A stretch of 6,366 nucleotides of DNA from an uncultured Lachnospiraceae bacterium. GTDB taxonomy: Bacteria > Bacillota_A > Clostridia > Lachnospirales > Lachnospiraceae. Position 1 is the stretch's first letter. Every line of letters starts with the position of its first letter. Under the pieces are notes generated by a model. The model was given only the letters and a program-made list of their open reading frames with translations. It made no database searches and was not told where the DNA came from. The stretch covers positions 1-6,366 of the forward strand of contig USJM01000108.1 of NCBI GenBank assembly GCA_900555005.1. The letters run 5' to 3'. The position numbers and the translations under genes were made by a program. Below, one piece after another: positions 6,352-6,366 of the stretch.

Positions 6352-6366
6352 GCCTGCCTGAAGCTT

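Noticed and set aside
6361..6366. HindIII site at the right edge as evidence of a cloned fragment
   Set aside because: Several internal AAGCTT sites occur (for example near 375, 1395, 4937 and 5601), so the terminal one is likely chance or simply the chosen window edge.
1..6366. CRISPR array, tRNA, rRNA, insertion sequence or phage features
   Set aside because: I saw no regularly spaced repeats, cloverleaf-like tRNA arms, conserved rRNA segments, transposase motifs or terminal inverted repeats on either strand.

Overview
The window looks like a chromosomal stretch from an anaerobic Bacillota (Clostridia), most likely Lachnospiraceae or a close relative. The grounds are the moderately high GC content, a SleB-type cortex/cell-wall hydrolase, the clostridial style of threonine synthase, and a bacterial Suv3-like helicase next to a ComB-family protein. 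The placement is inferred from protein character only. Every gene I can support lies on the + strand.

Layout: (1) 1-692, the 3' part of a gene cut by the left edge, ending in a SleB-type cell-wall hydrolase domain and closed by an intrinsic terminator (705-740). (2) 741-863, a short intergenic stretch with a weak candidate promoter. (3) 864-2360, an intact threonine synthase (thrC). (4) 2437-2789, a small three-helix membrane protein of unknown function split by a one-base frameshift, probably read through from thrC. (5) A strong hairpin terminator (2826-2875), followed at once by a near-consensus promoter (2878-2906). (6) 3000-3716, a ComB-family (2-phosphosulfolactate phosphatase-like) gene. 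(7) From 3713, overlapping it by ATGA, a Suv3-type RNA helicase gene. Its original reading frame appears to run to 6273, but it is interrupted by a second one-base frameshift near 5430-5440, leaving the helicase core (3713-5452) and an out-of-frame C-terminal piece (5434-6273). (8) A terminator at 6326-6351 closes the operon.

The window therefore holds the end of one transcription unit and two further likely units: thrC plus the small membrane gene, and comB plus the helicase. The most notable points are the translationally coupled ComB/Suv3-like pair, the helicase's undescribed tyrosine-rich C-terminal module behind an acidic/low-complexity linker, and two frameshifts that both look like loss of one base in or beside a short homopolymer. 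They may be real mutations or sequence errors. I see no mobile element, CRISPR array, tRNA or rRNA, and no evidence for a defence or biosynthetic system beyond these genes.
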